Source: UBA3910 sp964626065
GTDB taxonomy: Bacteria > Bacillota > Limnochordia > Darwinibacteriales > Darwinibacteriaceae
Direction of reading: 5' to 3'
Length of the DNA: 64,000 nt
NCBI GenBank assembly: GCA_964626065.1
Contig: CAZVDE010000004.1
Coordinates: forward strand, 15,740-79,739
A program made the translations under genes and the position numbers. Below, piece after piece: positions 8,158 through 15,956 of the stretch (position 1 is its first letter; each line of letters begins with the position of its first letter). The notes beneath the pieces were generated by a model. It did not search any database, was not told where the DNA came from, and saw only the letters and a list, made by a program, of their open reading frames with translations.

Positions 8158-9285
8158 TTATCTTTCTGCCCTAATAGAAGCAGCCGGGGCCAATCCCCCG
8201 CAAGATTCCCGGACCACAAGTTCAACCGGAAGAATTACGGATGCGGAGGCGGCCTTGGGATTATTCATTACGTTCCAAATTTCTTTCACAGCCGTCTTCC
8301 CCATCAGCGGCCCGTCCTGCCGGACGGTAGTGAGAAGGGGCCTGGCCAAAGATGCCGCCTCACTATCATCATAGCCCACTACCGCAACGTCCCTAGGAAC
8401 CTCCCTGCCCACTGAGCGCACGGCCTCCATGGCCCCTAGAGCCATTACATCACTTGCGGCGAAGATTGCGCTCACATCGGGGTGGCTTTCTAAAATTTGC
8501 AGAACGGCTCTTTTGGCCCCTGTTTGCGTAAATTCACCATGACCGATCAAAGAAAGATCTATTTCCACATTAGCTTTCCTCAATGCTTGCGCATAGCCTT
8601 CGAAGCGTGATTTAGAAATACCCTCCCCCGGTCTGCCGTTTTCCTCGCCTTTTTGTTCTAAGAAGGCTTCTAGCGAGTCCCCACCGAGAAAGGCTATTTT
8701 TCTATGCCCCAAACTTATAAGGTGTTCAACCGCAAGCCTGGCACCCTTTTTATTATCAGAAGAAATATAAATCGAATTCCGCCCCTTGAAGGGAATATCC
8801 ACAAATACGGCCGGGATTTGGCTGTCCTCTATCTTTTCAAACACGCCGGGCTCAGACGGTGAACCCATAATAATCAACCCTTCGGCCCTAGATTCTATAC
8901 TCCGCCTTAAGGACTTTCGCCAGCGCTTCGATCTATCATCGGCCTGCTGAACACTTAGGATCAGCTCATAATCACGATTCTGCGCTTCTTTAGAAATACC
9001 GCACAACACCTCGTAAAAAAACGGATGCTGCAGGCCCTCTTTGGCAAACAAAAACAACTGAAGAAGGTGGCTTCGGTTTCTAATCAGCCTTTGCGCCAAA
9101 GCATTTGGATAATAATTTAGGTCTTCCATCGTCTTTCGAACCCGTTTTTCTGTCTCCGGGCCGATATCGCCGTAGTTGTTCATTACATGCGAAACTGTAC
9201 TTACCGAAACACCCGCCGCTTTTGCCACATCCCGAATGGTAACCCTTTTTGGTGGTTCGTTGCCATTGCCCTTGTGTTGGAACAT
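8158..9285 (-). CDS. LacI-family transcriptional regulator of the alpha-glucoside genes
   Basis: 375 residues. The N-terminal helix-turn-helix TIRDVAKAAGVSVSTVSHVMN (about 16-36) is a classical LacI head, and the C-terminal part is a periplasmic-binding-protein-like sugar sensor ending in the usual VIGYDDSE-type region (here VVGYDDSEAASLARPLLTTV). It has an insertion around residues 200-215 (EEQKGEENGRPGEG-like acidic stretch) compared with typical members of about 340 residues. Two identical palindromes, one at its own promoter and one before malE, indicate autoregulation and control of the transporter. Effector probably maltose or another alpha-glucoside, inferred from context. Confidence 0.92.
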   Translation of the reverse strand: MFQHKGNGNEPPKRVTIRDVAKAAGVSVSTVSHVMNNYGDIGPETEKRVRKTMEDLNYYPNALAQRLIRNRSHLLQLFLFAKEGLQHPFFYEVLCGISKEAQNRDYELILSVQQADDRSKRWRKSLRRSIESRAEGLIIMGSPSEPGVFEKIEDSQIPAVFVDIPFKGRNSIYISSDNKKGARLAVEHLISLGHRKIAFLGGDSLEAFLEQKGEENGRPGEGISKSRFEGYAQALRKANVEIDLSLIGHGEFTQTGAKRAVLQILESHPDVSAIFAASDVMALGAMEAVRSVGREVPRDVAVVGYDDSEAASLARPLLTTVRQDGPLMGKTAVKEIWNVMNNPKAASASVILPVELVVRESCGGLAPAASIRAER

Positions 9286-9352
9286 CTGATCACCTCGCGA
9301 TACTTTTAACAGTTTGACAACCTTCGTGTCCTAATAATACAAATGTATTTTA

Positions 9353-9366
9353 CTATAACGTTATAG
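9353..9366. promoter_or_regulatory. LacI-type operator in the regulator's own promoter
   Basis: Palindrome CTATAACGTTATAG, extended to 16 bp by the flanking A and T. It begins 10 nt downstream of the -10 hexamer at 9377-9382, where bound repressor would block initiation or early elongation. Identical to the site at 5428-5441. Confidence 0.85.
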
Positions 9367-9376
9367 TCCTATCAAT

Positions 9377-9405
9377 AGTTTACACAATGATTGTTTTTTT
9401 GTCAA
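9377..9405 (-). promoter_or_regulatory. Sigma-A promoter of the lacI-type/alpha-glucosidase unit
   Basis: Minus-strand TTGACA (9405-9400), 17-nt spacer, TAAACT (9382-9377). The consensus -35 and correct spacing make this one of the clearest promoters in the window. The operator lies just downstream. Confidence 0.8.
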
Positions 9406-9481
9406 CGGATTTTAGTTTTTTCCGGACCGGACGAAACAAAACCAAATTATGGCTTCTAGTGAAAAGGTTCCGCACAAACAA

Positions 9482-9508
9482 AAAACCCCGCCGGGTGGAC
9501 GGGGTTTT
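9482..9508 (-). terminator. Terminator after dapA
   Basis: Arms AAAACCCCG / CGGGGTTTT with T-rich tails on both strands, 17 nt past the dapA stop. It separates the lysine/dipicolinate operon from the alpha-glucoside island and closely resembles the terminator at the other end of that island. Confidence 0.8.
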
Positions 9509-9525
9509 CTTTATTTCGATTGTTT

Positions 9526-10410
9526 TTAGGACCGCAGCCCCATTTTAAACAAGACATCCTTGATTTTCTGCCCTTCCTGTTCGGTAAGATCAACTAGGGG
9601 CAGGCGCACCGGGCCCGTCTCAAAACCGACATATTCCAAAGCCCTTTTGACCGGTACCGGGTTTGTTGTCAAAAACATCGCCTTAAAGAGCGGCATAAGC
9701 TGTAGGTGAATGTCTAATGCCGAGCCGGTTTTACCCTGATTGAAGGCGTTAATCATGGCCTTGATTTCGCGTCCCACAAGGTGCGAAACAACGCTTACTA
9801 TTCCCGCGCCCCCCACCGCTAAAATGGGCAGTGTAAGCGAATCATCTCCGGAATAGATGAGAAAATCCTGCGGCACTAAAGTTTTTAAAACACTGACCTG
9901 CTCAAGGTTGCCGCTGGCTTCTTTGATGGCCACGATATTATCTATCTCGGCCAATCTAGCAACCGTTTCGGGCAGAATGTTCAAACTTGTTCTGCCCGGT
10001 ACATTGTAGAGCATAACCGGCAGTGAAGTACTATTCGCCACCGCTTTGAAATGTTCAAAAAGCCCTTCCTGAGAAGGCTTATTGTAATACGGGGTGACGA
10101 GCATGATCCCGTCAACCCCGGCACTCTCGGCCGCTTTTGTCAAAGTGATACTGTCCTGCGTACAATTTGATCCCGTTCCGGCTATGATTTCAAATTGGCC
10201 GCCTAAAGCATCCGTAACTTCCGCGAATAGCTTCGCTTTCTCCTCAAAACTTAACGTGGGGCTTTCCCCTGTAGTACCGCTTAAAACCACCCCATCCGAT
10301 CCATTTTGCGCAAGCCGCTGCGCTAATTCCACAGCTGCCCTATAATTAACGGAGCCATCTTTGTGCATGGGGGTGACCATGGCGGTAAAAAGTTGACCTG
10401 ATTTCATCAA
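9526..10410 (-). CDS. dapA: 4-hydroxy-tetrahydrodipicolinate synthase
   Basis: 294 residues, full length. It condenses pyruvate and aspartate semialdehyde, the first committed step to dipicolinate and lysine. Visible motifs are GTTGESPTL near residues 44-52, the active-site Tyr region LMLYNVPGRT near 134-143, and the Schiff-base Lys in VAIKEASGN near 161-169. Last gene of the run dpaA-dpaB-asd-dapG-dapA; it starts 9 nt after dapG. Product feeds both DapB and the DpaAB dipicolinate synthase. Confidence 0.97.
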   Translation of the reverse strand: MMKSGQLFTAMVTPMHKDGSVNYRAAVELAQRLAQNGSDGVVLSGTTGESPTLSFEEKAKLFAEVTDALGGQFEIIAGTGSNCTQDSITLTKAAESAGVDGIMLVTPYYNKPSQEGLFEHFKAVANSTSLPVMLYNVPGRTSLNILPETVARLAEIDNIVAIKEASGNLEQVSVLKTLVPQDFLIYSGDDSLTLPILAVGGAGIVSVVSHLVGREIKAMINAFNQGKTGSALDIHLQLMPLFKAMFLTTNPVPVKRALEYVGFETGPVRLPLVDLTEQEGQKIKDVLFKMGLRS

Positions 10411-10419
10411 TTAACCCTC

Positions 10420-11655
10420 CTAAATCCGATCGAGTTGGAATTCCTTATGCAGCGCACGCACCGCCCGGGGCAGATGCTCCTCCAAGATGAGGCAAGAAAT
10501 ATTGGCGTGTGAGTCGGTGGTTTGAAAAATGGGGATTTGTTCCCCTTCCAAGCAGCCCACAACTCTGGCCATAACACCTGGTACACCGTGCATTCCCGCT
10601 CCTACAACAGATACTTTAGCAAAACCCACTTCGATCTTAACATCTAAATTTAAGGACGTCAAAACCTTTCTGGCAGTATCTACCTGTTCTTCATCAATAA
10701 CAAAGGCAACCAGTTCGGAAGCGAGCAAAATTAGATCTATACTTACGCCCGCATCCGCCAGAAGCCGAAAAATCTTAGTCGTAAGCACGCCGGTGTGAAA
10801 CTCGTTCGAACCGCTGATCTTAACCTGGGCCCGTTTTCCTAAGTGGGCAATGCCCGTTACCACCCTATCCGCGATCCGTTCACTACCCATCTTTCCCCGA
10901 GGTTTAACACCATGGCCAATAAATGTCCCACCGTCTGAATCATCAGAAAGGGAAAGAATCTGAATGGGAATGCCTTCTTCCATACTGATTTCCGCCGCCC
11001 GAGGGTGCAGGATCTTTGCCCCCATGTGGGCCAATTCGACGACCTCCCGGTACGATAGAACTTTGAGGGTCGGTGCCTCAGGCACCAACTTGGGATCTGC
11101 CGTCTTTACCCCATCGACATCGCTGTAAATCTCCACCCGCTCCGCATTCAGCACAACTGCCAGTACGGCCGCGGTCGTGTCGCTGCCCCCCCTGCCTAAA
11201 GTGGTTATTTCACCCGTCTCTGTTACCCCTTGAAAACCTGCAACCACCGGGACTTTCCCCGCCCGCAAAACGGTGCGCAGCCGCTCACCGTCAACCGCCA
11301 AAACGCGAGCCCCCAAATGGATGCTATCTGTATAGATGCCGCTCTGCCACCCGGCTAGGGCCCGGGCGGGCAGACCCAGTTGGCCCAGCCCCTCCGCGAA
11401 AATTGCTGCGGAGATGATCTCGCCGCACGACAAAAGCAGATCGGTGTTGAGACCGTCCGCCTCAGGATTCGTCCGGTACAGCAGTTCCAACAAGGTATCG
11501 GTGGCATAGGGCTCACCGCGCCGACCCATGGCCGAGACCACTACAACGGGCCTATACCCCGCCTCAGCCGCGGCTAAAACCCTCTCGAATGCCTTTTTTC
11601 GATCCGTTGGGGCAGTCAGTGAGCTGCCGCCAAACTTTTGGACAATAATACGCAC
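10420..11655 (-). CDS. dapG: Aspartate kinase
   Basis: 411 residues. The N-terminal kinase domain begins IIVQKFGGSSLT, and the conserved GRGGSDTTA occurs near residue 155. Two C-terminal ACT domains (about 265-411) provide allosteric control. It phosphorylates aspartate in the first step of lysine, threonine and dipicolinate synthesis. The position between asd and dapA matches Bacillus dapG (aspartokinase I, meso-diaminopimelate-sensitive). The inhibitor here is inferred from synteny only. Confidence 0.95.
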   Translation of the reverse strand: MRIIVQKFGGSSLTAPTDRKKAFERVLAAAEAGYRPVVVVSAMGRRGEPYATDTLLELLYRTNPEADGLNTDLLLSCGEIISAAIFAEGLGQLGLPARALAGWQSGIYTDSIHLGARVLAVDGERLRTVLRAGKVPVVAGFQGVTETGEITTLGRGGSDTTAAVLAVVLNAERVEIYSDVDGVKTADPKLVPEAPTLKVLSYREVVELAHMGAKILHPRAAEISMEEGIPIQILSLSDDSDGGTFIGHGVKPRGKMGSERIADRVVTGIAHLGKRAQVKISGSNEFHTGVLTTKIFRLLADAGVSIDLILLASELVAFVIDEEQVDTARKVLTSLNLDVKIEVGFAKVSVVGAGMHGVPGVMARVVGCLEGEQIPIFQTTDSHANISCLILEEHLPRAVRALHKEFQLDRI

Positions 11656-11659
11656 AGCA

Positions 11660-12691
11660 TCACCCCATTTTCCGGGCGTAGTATTCGCCGATTTGCACCG
11701 CGTTCAAAGCCGCGCCCTTCCTGATTTGATCTCCCACAACCCATAGGTTCAACCCATTTTCCACCGTCAGGTCCCGGCGAATCCTGCCCACGTAGACAGC
11801 ATCCTTGTGAGAAGTATAAAGAGGCATGGGGTAGTCCTGAATGGCCACATCATCGATGACTTCAATGCCCGGTGCCTGCGCTAACAGCCGGCGGCATTCT
11901 TCGGGCGATAGCGGTTTTATAGTTTCCACGTTGATACTTTCGCTGTGGGAGCGCATGACAGGAATACGAATAGCGGTGGCAGAAACCTTAAAATCAGGAT
12001 CACCGAACATCTTCTGCGTTTCCTTGACCATCTTCCATTCCTCTTTTGTATAGCCGTCTTGGTCGAAATCATCAATCTGGGGCAGGACGTTAAAGGCAAT
12101 GGGATAGTGTTTCTCACCGCCCGCAAAGGGTAAAATCTCGGCCTGCAGCTCCCGACCCATGACATAATCCTCTGTCTGGCGGCGCAGCTCATCCATTCCC
12201 CGACCACCGGCCCCGGATACTGCTTGATAGGTGGAAACCACAACCCGTTTGATGCCGGCCCGATCGAGAATTGGCTTTAGAACGAGAGCCATAATGATAG
12301 TGGAGCAATTTGGGTTAGATATGATGCCGCGGTGCCGGAAAATGTCCTCTCCATTAATTTCGGGCACAATCAAGGGCACATCGTCTCTAAGGCGAAAAGC
12401 ACTCGTATTATCAATTACAACCGCTCCGGCATCTACCGCCGGCTGTACCCACTCTTTACTGACAGAACCGCCCGCGGCGAAAAAGGCAAGATCAACATCC
12501 TTAAAACCATCCGCCGAAACCTCCTGAACCGCGTATTCCTTACCGCCCACTAAAACGCGGGTACCGGCGGAACGAGGTGATGATAGCAGTGTGAGGTTTT
12601 TTATGGGAAATTCCCTTTCTACCAAAATGTCAAGCAGTTCCTGGCCCACCATGCCCGTTGCTCCCAATATTGCCACATTTAAAGCTCTCAC
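11660..12691 (-). CDS. asd: Aspartate-semialdehyde dehydrogenase
   Basis: 343 residues. The NADP-binding start NVAILGATGMVGQELLDIL and the catalytic Cys in SNPNCSTI (near residue 129) identify the enzyme that reduces aspartyl phosphate to the semialdehyde. It lies 4 nt before dapG and 18 nt after dpaB, consistent with one operon. No unusual feature is seen. Confidence 0.97.
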   Translation of the reverse strand: MRALNVAILGATGMVGQELLDILVEREFPIKNLTLLSSPRSAGTRVLVGGKEYAVQEVSADGFKDVDLAFFAAGGSVSKEWVQPAVDAGAVVIDNTSAFRLRDDVPLIVPEINGEDIFRHRGIISNPNCSTIIMALVLKPILDRAGIKRVVVSTYQAVSGAGGRGMDELRRQTEDYVMGRELQAEILPFAGGEKHYPIAFNVLPQIDDFDQDGYTKEEWKMVKETQKMFGDPDFKVSATAIRIPVMRSHSESINVETIKPLSPEECRRLLAQAPGIEVIDDVAIQDYPMPLYTSHKDAVYVGRIRRDLTVENGLNLWVVGDQIRKGAALNAVQIGEYYARKMG

Positions 12692-12709
12692 GTAAAACCT
12701 CTCCTTTAA

Positions 12710-13312
12710 CTAGCGTACTCTTCTTAATTCTCTTTCGATTATAATAGGCTGAAGCTGCCGGTATTGCAATGCTTTTTCGATCGTTTCCGGAATTAGGCCC
12801 ATCTCCGCCACCAAAGAACGGGGTTTTTCCTCCGGATTATCTTGGCCGAAGGGAACAAAGAAAATATGGGGCGTGCTTAACAGCATCCCAATGTTTTTGG
12901 CGTTGAGTCCTAAAGCATCGTTGGTGGAAATGGCGAGAACTAAAGGTTTACCATTGCGCAGATGCGCCTTAGACGCCATCAATACGGAGCTATCTGTAAT
13001 AGCATTAGCCAATTTTGCGCAAGTATTGCCCGTACAAGGCGCGACAACCAGACAGTCCAGTACCTTAGATGGGCCAAGGGGCTCTGCAGCTACAATAGTG
13101 CTGACAACCTTTCTTTCCGACAATTCCTCGAAATGAGCGACAATTTCGGCCGCCCGGCCGAAACGAGTGTCCAGCGCGGCTACTGTTTCCGAAACAATGG
13201 GATAAATCTCCGCTCCCGCCTGCTTAAGCCTTTCAATTTGGGGCCAGATCTCCGCGTAAGTGCAGTGACTGCCTGTGAGGGCAAAGCCTATATTCTTACC
13301 CCTAAGTGTCAT
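12710..13312 (-). CDS. dpaB: Dipicolinate synthase subunit B
   Basis: 200 residues, flavoprotein-like fold (FALTGSHCTYAEIWP at the start, VVAPCTGNTCAKLA in the middle), the usual SpoVFB length. With DpaA it makes dipicolinic acid in the mother cell late in sporulation. It overlaps dpaA by 11 nt. A candidate sigma-K promoter upstream of dpaA would serve both. Confidence 0.95.
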   Translation of the reverse strand: MTLRGKNIGFALTGSHCTYAEIWPQIERLKQAGAEIYPIVSETVAALDTRFGRAAEIVAHFEELSERKVVSTIVAAEPLGPSKVLDCLVVAPCTGNTCAKLANAITDSSVLMASKAHLRNGKPLVLAISTNDALGLNAKNIGMLLSTPHIFFVPFGQDNPEEKPRSLVAEMGLIPETIEKALQYRQLQPIIIERELRRVR

Positions 13313-14207
13313 CGTGTTCCTCCCCTAAGAGTTTCTCGAGTAGGCGAGGAATGGTACGCACCAAAATTTCGCCGGCAGTCTTGGGAGCCACCCGTCCCGG
13401 CAGAGACAAGGCATGGATGGCCCGAATCCCCAATTCTTCAGCGGCGGCAAAATCAGTGCCGCCCGGACTGGCGGCAATATCGATGATCACGAGATTGGAA
13501 TCTAACAGCCTCAAATATGATCTGGGCAAAACCATGGCAGGAATGGTGTTGAAAATTAAATCATAATTCGTACTCGTTTTTAGGTTGGCAAGGGCTAGAG
13601 GCTCCGCTCCCAGCGCAATTGCACGAGCCAAATCCGCACCGGAGCGCGATGCTACCGTTACCTTAGCGCCCAACGCCAGCAAAACCCGGGTTAAAGTGGT
13701 GCCACAGCGGCCCAATCCCAAAACCAGGCAGCGCGAATTGTGGATAGTGATGGCGGTATTTTCCATGGCCACCTGAAGCGCGCCCTCCGCCGTGGGAATT
13801 GAATTTAGAATCGCCAGCTCATCAATTTCCGCTATTTCTATGAGCCCCAAACCGTATTGGGTGCTCAGGCCCTGAATAATCGGTTTGGCAACGCCAATCA
13901 AGAGCGGCGTTCGTGCCGGCAGCAGCGGAATCACCTTGGCTAAATTAATTAGTTCCTCCGCGCCATCAAGCCTGGCGGAAATCTCCCCCGCCAGGTTGGT
14001 ATTGCTCATGGGAGCAATTACGGCCCGGGCACCTCGCACCGCCTCGGCAGGGGTATGGAAATGCAGAGCTTTTATTAAAGATCCCTCGTTGGGGAAACCA
14101 ACTAAACGCAAATCGGCCCCTAGGCCGATTAAGGCAATGGCCAAATCAACTTCCCGCTGATCACAACCGAGCATTGCAATGGGTTTTCCAGCTAGATTGC
14201 CAGCCAT
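13302..14207 (-). CDS. dpaA: Dipicolinate synthase subunit A
   Basis: 301 residues. Rossmann-type dehydrogenase with the nucleotide-binding stretch CLVLGLGRCGTTL near residues 155-167 and the N-terminal IAMLGCDQREVDLA typical of SpoVFA. Converts the DapA product to dipicolinate in the mother cell. GGAGG precedes the ATG. The gene follows dapB with a 31-nt gap that contains the -10 of a sigma-K-like promoter. Order ymxH-dpaA-dpaB-asd-dapG-dapA matches Bacillus subtilis except for two genes placed between ymxH and dpaA. Confidence 0.96.
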   Translation of the reverse strand: MAGNLAGKPIAMLGCDQREVDLAIALIGLGADLRLVGFPNEGSLIKALHFHTPAEAVRGARAVIAPMSNTNLAGEISARLDGAEELINLAKVIPLLPARTPLLIGVAKPIIQGLSTQYGLGLIEIAEIDELAILNSIPTAEGALQVAMENTAITIHNSRCLVLGLGRCGTTLTRVLLALGAKVTVASRSGADLARAIALGAEPLALANLKTSTNYDLIFNTIPAMVLPRSYLRLLDSNLVIIDIAASPGGTDFAAAEELGIRAIHALSLPGRVAPKTAGEILVRTIPRLLEKLLGEEHDDT

Positions 14208-14236
14208 GGCCAGCCCTCCTCACCTGAACTCATTAG

Positions 14237-14264
14237 TACTATATGTCGGTGAAGAGAATGTGTT
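14237..14264 (-). promoter_or_regulatory. Candidate sigma-K promoter for dpaA-dpaB
   Basis: Minus-strand AACA (14264-14261), 15-nt spacer, CATATAGTA (14245-14237), which fits the sigma-K -10 pattern CATAnnnTA exactly and the short AC-type -35. It overlaps the 3' end of dapB; the predicted start is about 23 nt before the dpaA ATG. Dipicolinate genes are sigma-K-dependent in Bacillus. Based on pattern match only. Confidence 0.5.
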
Positions 14265-14946
14265 CTAGTCCAACTGCAACACCCTCAATTTCAGATATCT
14301 TAGCAATGGCCAGCAAAACGCCGGGCATAAAACTCTCGCGGTTATTTGAATCGTGGCGAATCAAAAGCGTCTGCCCCGGAAGGCCTAGCAGTACTTCCTG
14401 ATGCGCAACCAATCCGGGCAGCCGCACGCTGTGAATGGGAACCGGCATTGTTCGAGCCTCTTCAATGAGCTGCTTGGTACGCAAGGCAGTGCCCGATGGG
14501 GCATCGAGTTTTTGATCATGGTGATATTCTACGATTTCCACTTTATCAAAAAAGGAAACTGCCTGCTGAGCAAATTTCATCATCAGCACAGCGCCTATGG
14601 CGAAATTGGGTACAATGAGCGCCCGCCAAGTTGATTTTTCGGCCCTTCGCTGCCATCTTACAACCTCTTCCTCCGCTAAGCCCGTAGTGCCTATCACCAT
14701 GGGCACATTATGTGCGAAACAGGCCTCCATGCTGGCCCCAATTGCTTGGGGGGTAGTAAAATCCACGACTACATCGGGCCTTGCGGCAGCCAGTGCTTTG
14801 TTTAGGTTAGTAAACATGTCTATGCCTGCCAGGTTTCTCCCGGACGAATCCACGCCTCCTACCAACACCAAATCGGAGGCGCTTTGCACCGCTTTGCAGA
14901 CTTCCCGCCCCATCTTGCCGGTGGCTCCGTTGATCAGTACCCTCAT
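14239..14946 (-). CDS. dapB: 4-hydroxy-tetrahydrodipicolinate reductase
   Basis: 235 residues, slightly short for DapB (about 240-270). N-terminal Rossmann motif INGATGKMGREV, the catalytic region EYHHDQKLDAPSGTA near residues 140-154, and GTTGL near 90. Reduces the DapA product towards diaminopimelate for lysine and peptidoglycan. AGGAGGAGG precedes the ATG. It competes with DpaAB for the same substrate, and here it lies directly upstream of dpaA, whose promoter is inside its 3' end. Confidence 0.95.
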   Translation of the reverse strand: MRVLINGATGKMGREVCKAVQSASDLVLVGGVDSSGRNLAGIDMFTNLNKALAAARPDVVVDFTTPQAIGASMEACFAHNVPMVIGTTGLAEEEVVRWQRRAEKSTWRALIVPNFAIGAVLMMKFAQQAVSFFDKVEIVEYHHDQKLDAPSGTALRTKQLIEEARTMPVPIHSVRLPGLVAHQEVLLGLPGQTLLIRHDSNNRESFMPGVLLAIAKISEIEGVAVGLEHILFTDI

Positions 14947-15032
14947 CTGTTTTTTCGACCTCCTCCTGTGCCTTGGTTTTTCATTCTAGTTGTAGCTGCA
15001 ACATTCCTGCCGCATGACACACTACCTGCAAC

Positions 15033-15057
15033 AAAAAAGGCCGCCTCGCGGCAGCCT
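15033..15057 (-). terminator. Terminator after the YflT-domain gene
   Basis: Minus-strand GGCTGCC GCGA GGCGGCC (one G-U pair) followed by six T, starting 14 nt past the stop at 15071. Separates this gene from dapB. Confidence 0.75.
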
Positions 15058-15070
15058 TCCCCATCTTCAG

Positions 15071-15583
15071 CTAATTAGATTTCTTTCCGCCTCCATGGGC
15101 CTCCACATCTTTGGCGCCGTTCTGCCTTAGAATCGAACTGGCATCATTGACCTTGTCCTCGCTAGTCTCAATGACCGCCAGTACTCCCCCCTGTTTTAAG
15201 TCTTCCTCATACTGGCGCCCACGTTCCTCGGGGATACCCAAATCAATAAGCCCCCCCGCTACTCCACCCGTTACCGCACCCGACAAGACGCCCGCCAGCG
15301 GCCCCGCAGCGATAATCGGACCAATACCCGGAATGGCTAAAGCCCCCACACCGGCCAACAAACCGGCAACCCCGCCTAGAGCCCCGCCCCATGCGGTACC
15401 ATCACCTATGGAATCGGTAACGAATTCATCACTCGTTTCCATATCCTGAGTGGAAGAGCGACCCTTCTGATCGTCCTTAGCTATAATCGATATTTCATTA
15501 TCTCCAAACCCTTTATTTCTCAGAGCCTTTACTGCGTTTTCCGCGGCGCTTACATCGCGAAAAACACCGATAACAGTTGACAA
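15071..15583 (-). CDS. General stress protein 17M (YflT)-like protein with glycine-rich hydrophobic middle
   Basis: 170 residues. The first 40 (VIGVFRDVSAAENAVKALRNKGF) match the YflT/GSP17M domain. Residues about 65-115 form two glycine/alanine-rich hydrophobic segments resembling glycine-zipper membrane insertions, and the C-terminal part (EEDLKQGGVLAVIET) repeats the alpha/beta pattern. Similar proteins are induced by heat or salt stress; biochemical role unknown. It lies between ymxH and dapB with its own terminator. Confidence 0.75.
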   Translation of the reverse strand: MSTVIGVFRDVSAAENAVKALRNKGFGDNEISIIAKDDQKGRSSTQDMETSDEFVTDSIGDGTAWGGALGGVAGLLAGVGALAIPGIGPIIAAGPLAGVLSGAVTGGVAGGLIDLGIPEERGRQYEEDLKQGGVLAVIETSEDKVNDASSILRQNGAKDVEAHGGGKKSN

Positions 15584-15616
15584 TGGAATTCCCCCTTTAT
15601 TTTTCTTGGGTTTAGC

Positions 15617-15916
15617 TTACCCAAAAAAAGGGGGCTTATTCCGACGGCCTCTGTCTTCTACTTTGCGCATTATTTCGTTGAAATCTTCAGCGGTAGTTAG
15701 ATCAACAATAATCAAATCCCTACCGATCTTTTTAATGCCCCGCCACGGAATGACAATCAAGCGGGGCCGAAACCAGCGGTTCCCGTAGGGAATAATAATG
15801 GATTCAACGGTGCCCGTGCGCAGGTTAATGATCAAATCGGTATGATCCACAACCCCCAGCCTGATTCCTTCATCAATACAGATGATTTCTTTGCCGGATA
15901 GCTCGGAATACCGCAT
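15617..15916 (-). CDS. ymxH: YlmC/YmxH-family sporulation protein (PRC-barrel domain)
   Basis: 99 residues from the ATG at 15916, chosen for the Shine-Dalgarno GAGGTGA; nine further bases upstream are also open. MRYSELSGKEIICIDEG at the start and VIPWRGIKKIGRDLIIVDL at the end are typical of the small PRC-barrel YlmC/YmxH proteins of spore formers. Exact function unknown. Its place between an M16 protease gene and dpaA is conserved with Bacillus. Confidence 0.88.
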   Translation of the reverse strand: MRYSELSGKEIICIDEGIRLGVVDHTDLIINLRTGTVESIIIPYGNRWFRPRLIVIPWRGIKKIGRDLIIVDLTTAEDFNEIMRKVEDRGRRNKPPFFG

Positions 15917-15956
15917 CACGCTCACCTCAGCTTAGCCTATGAAAGCGATATGCTTT

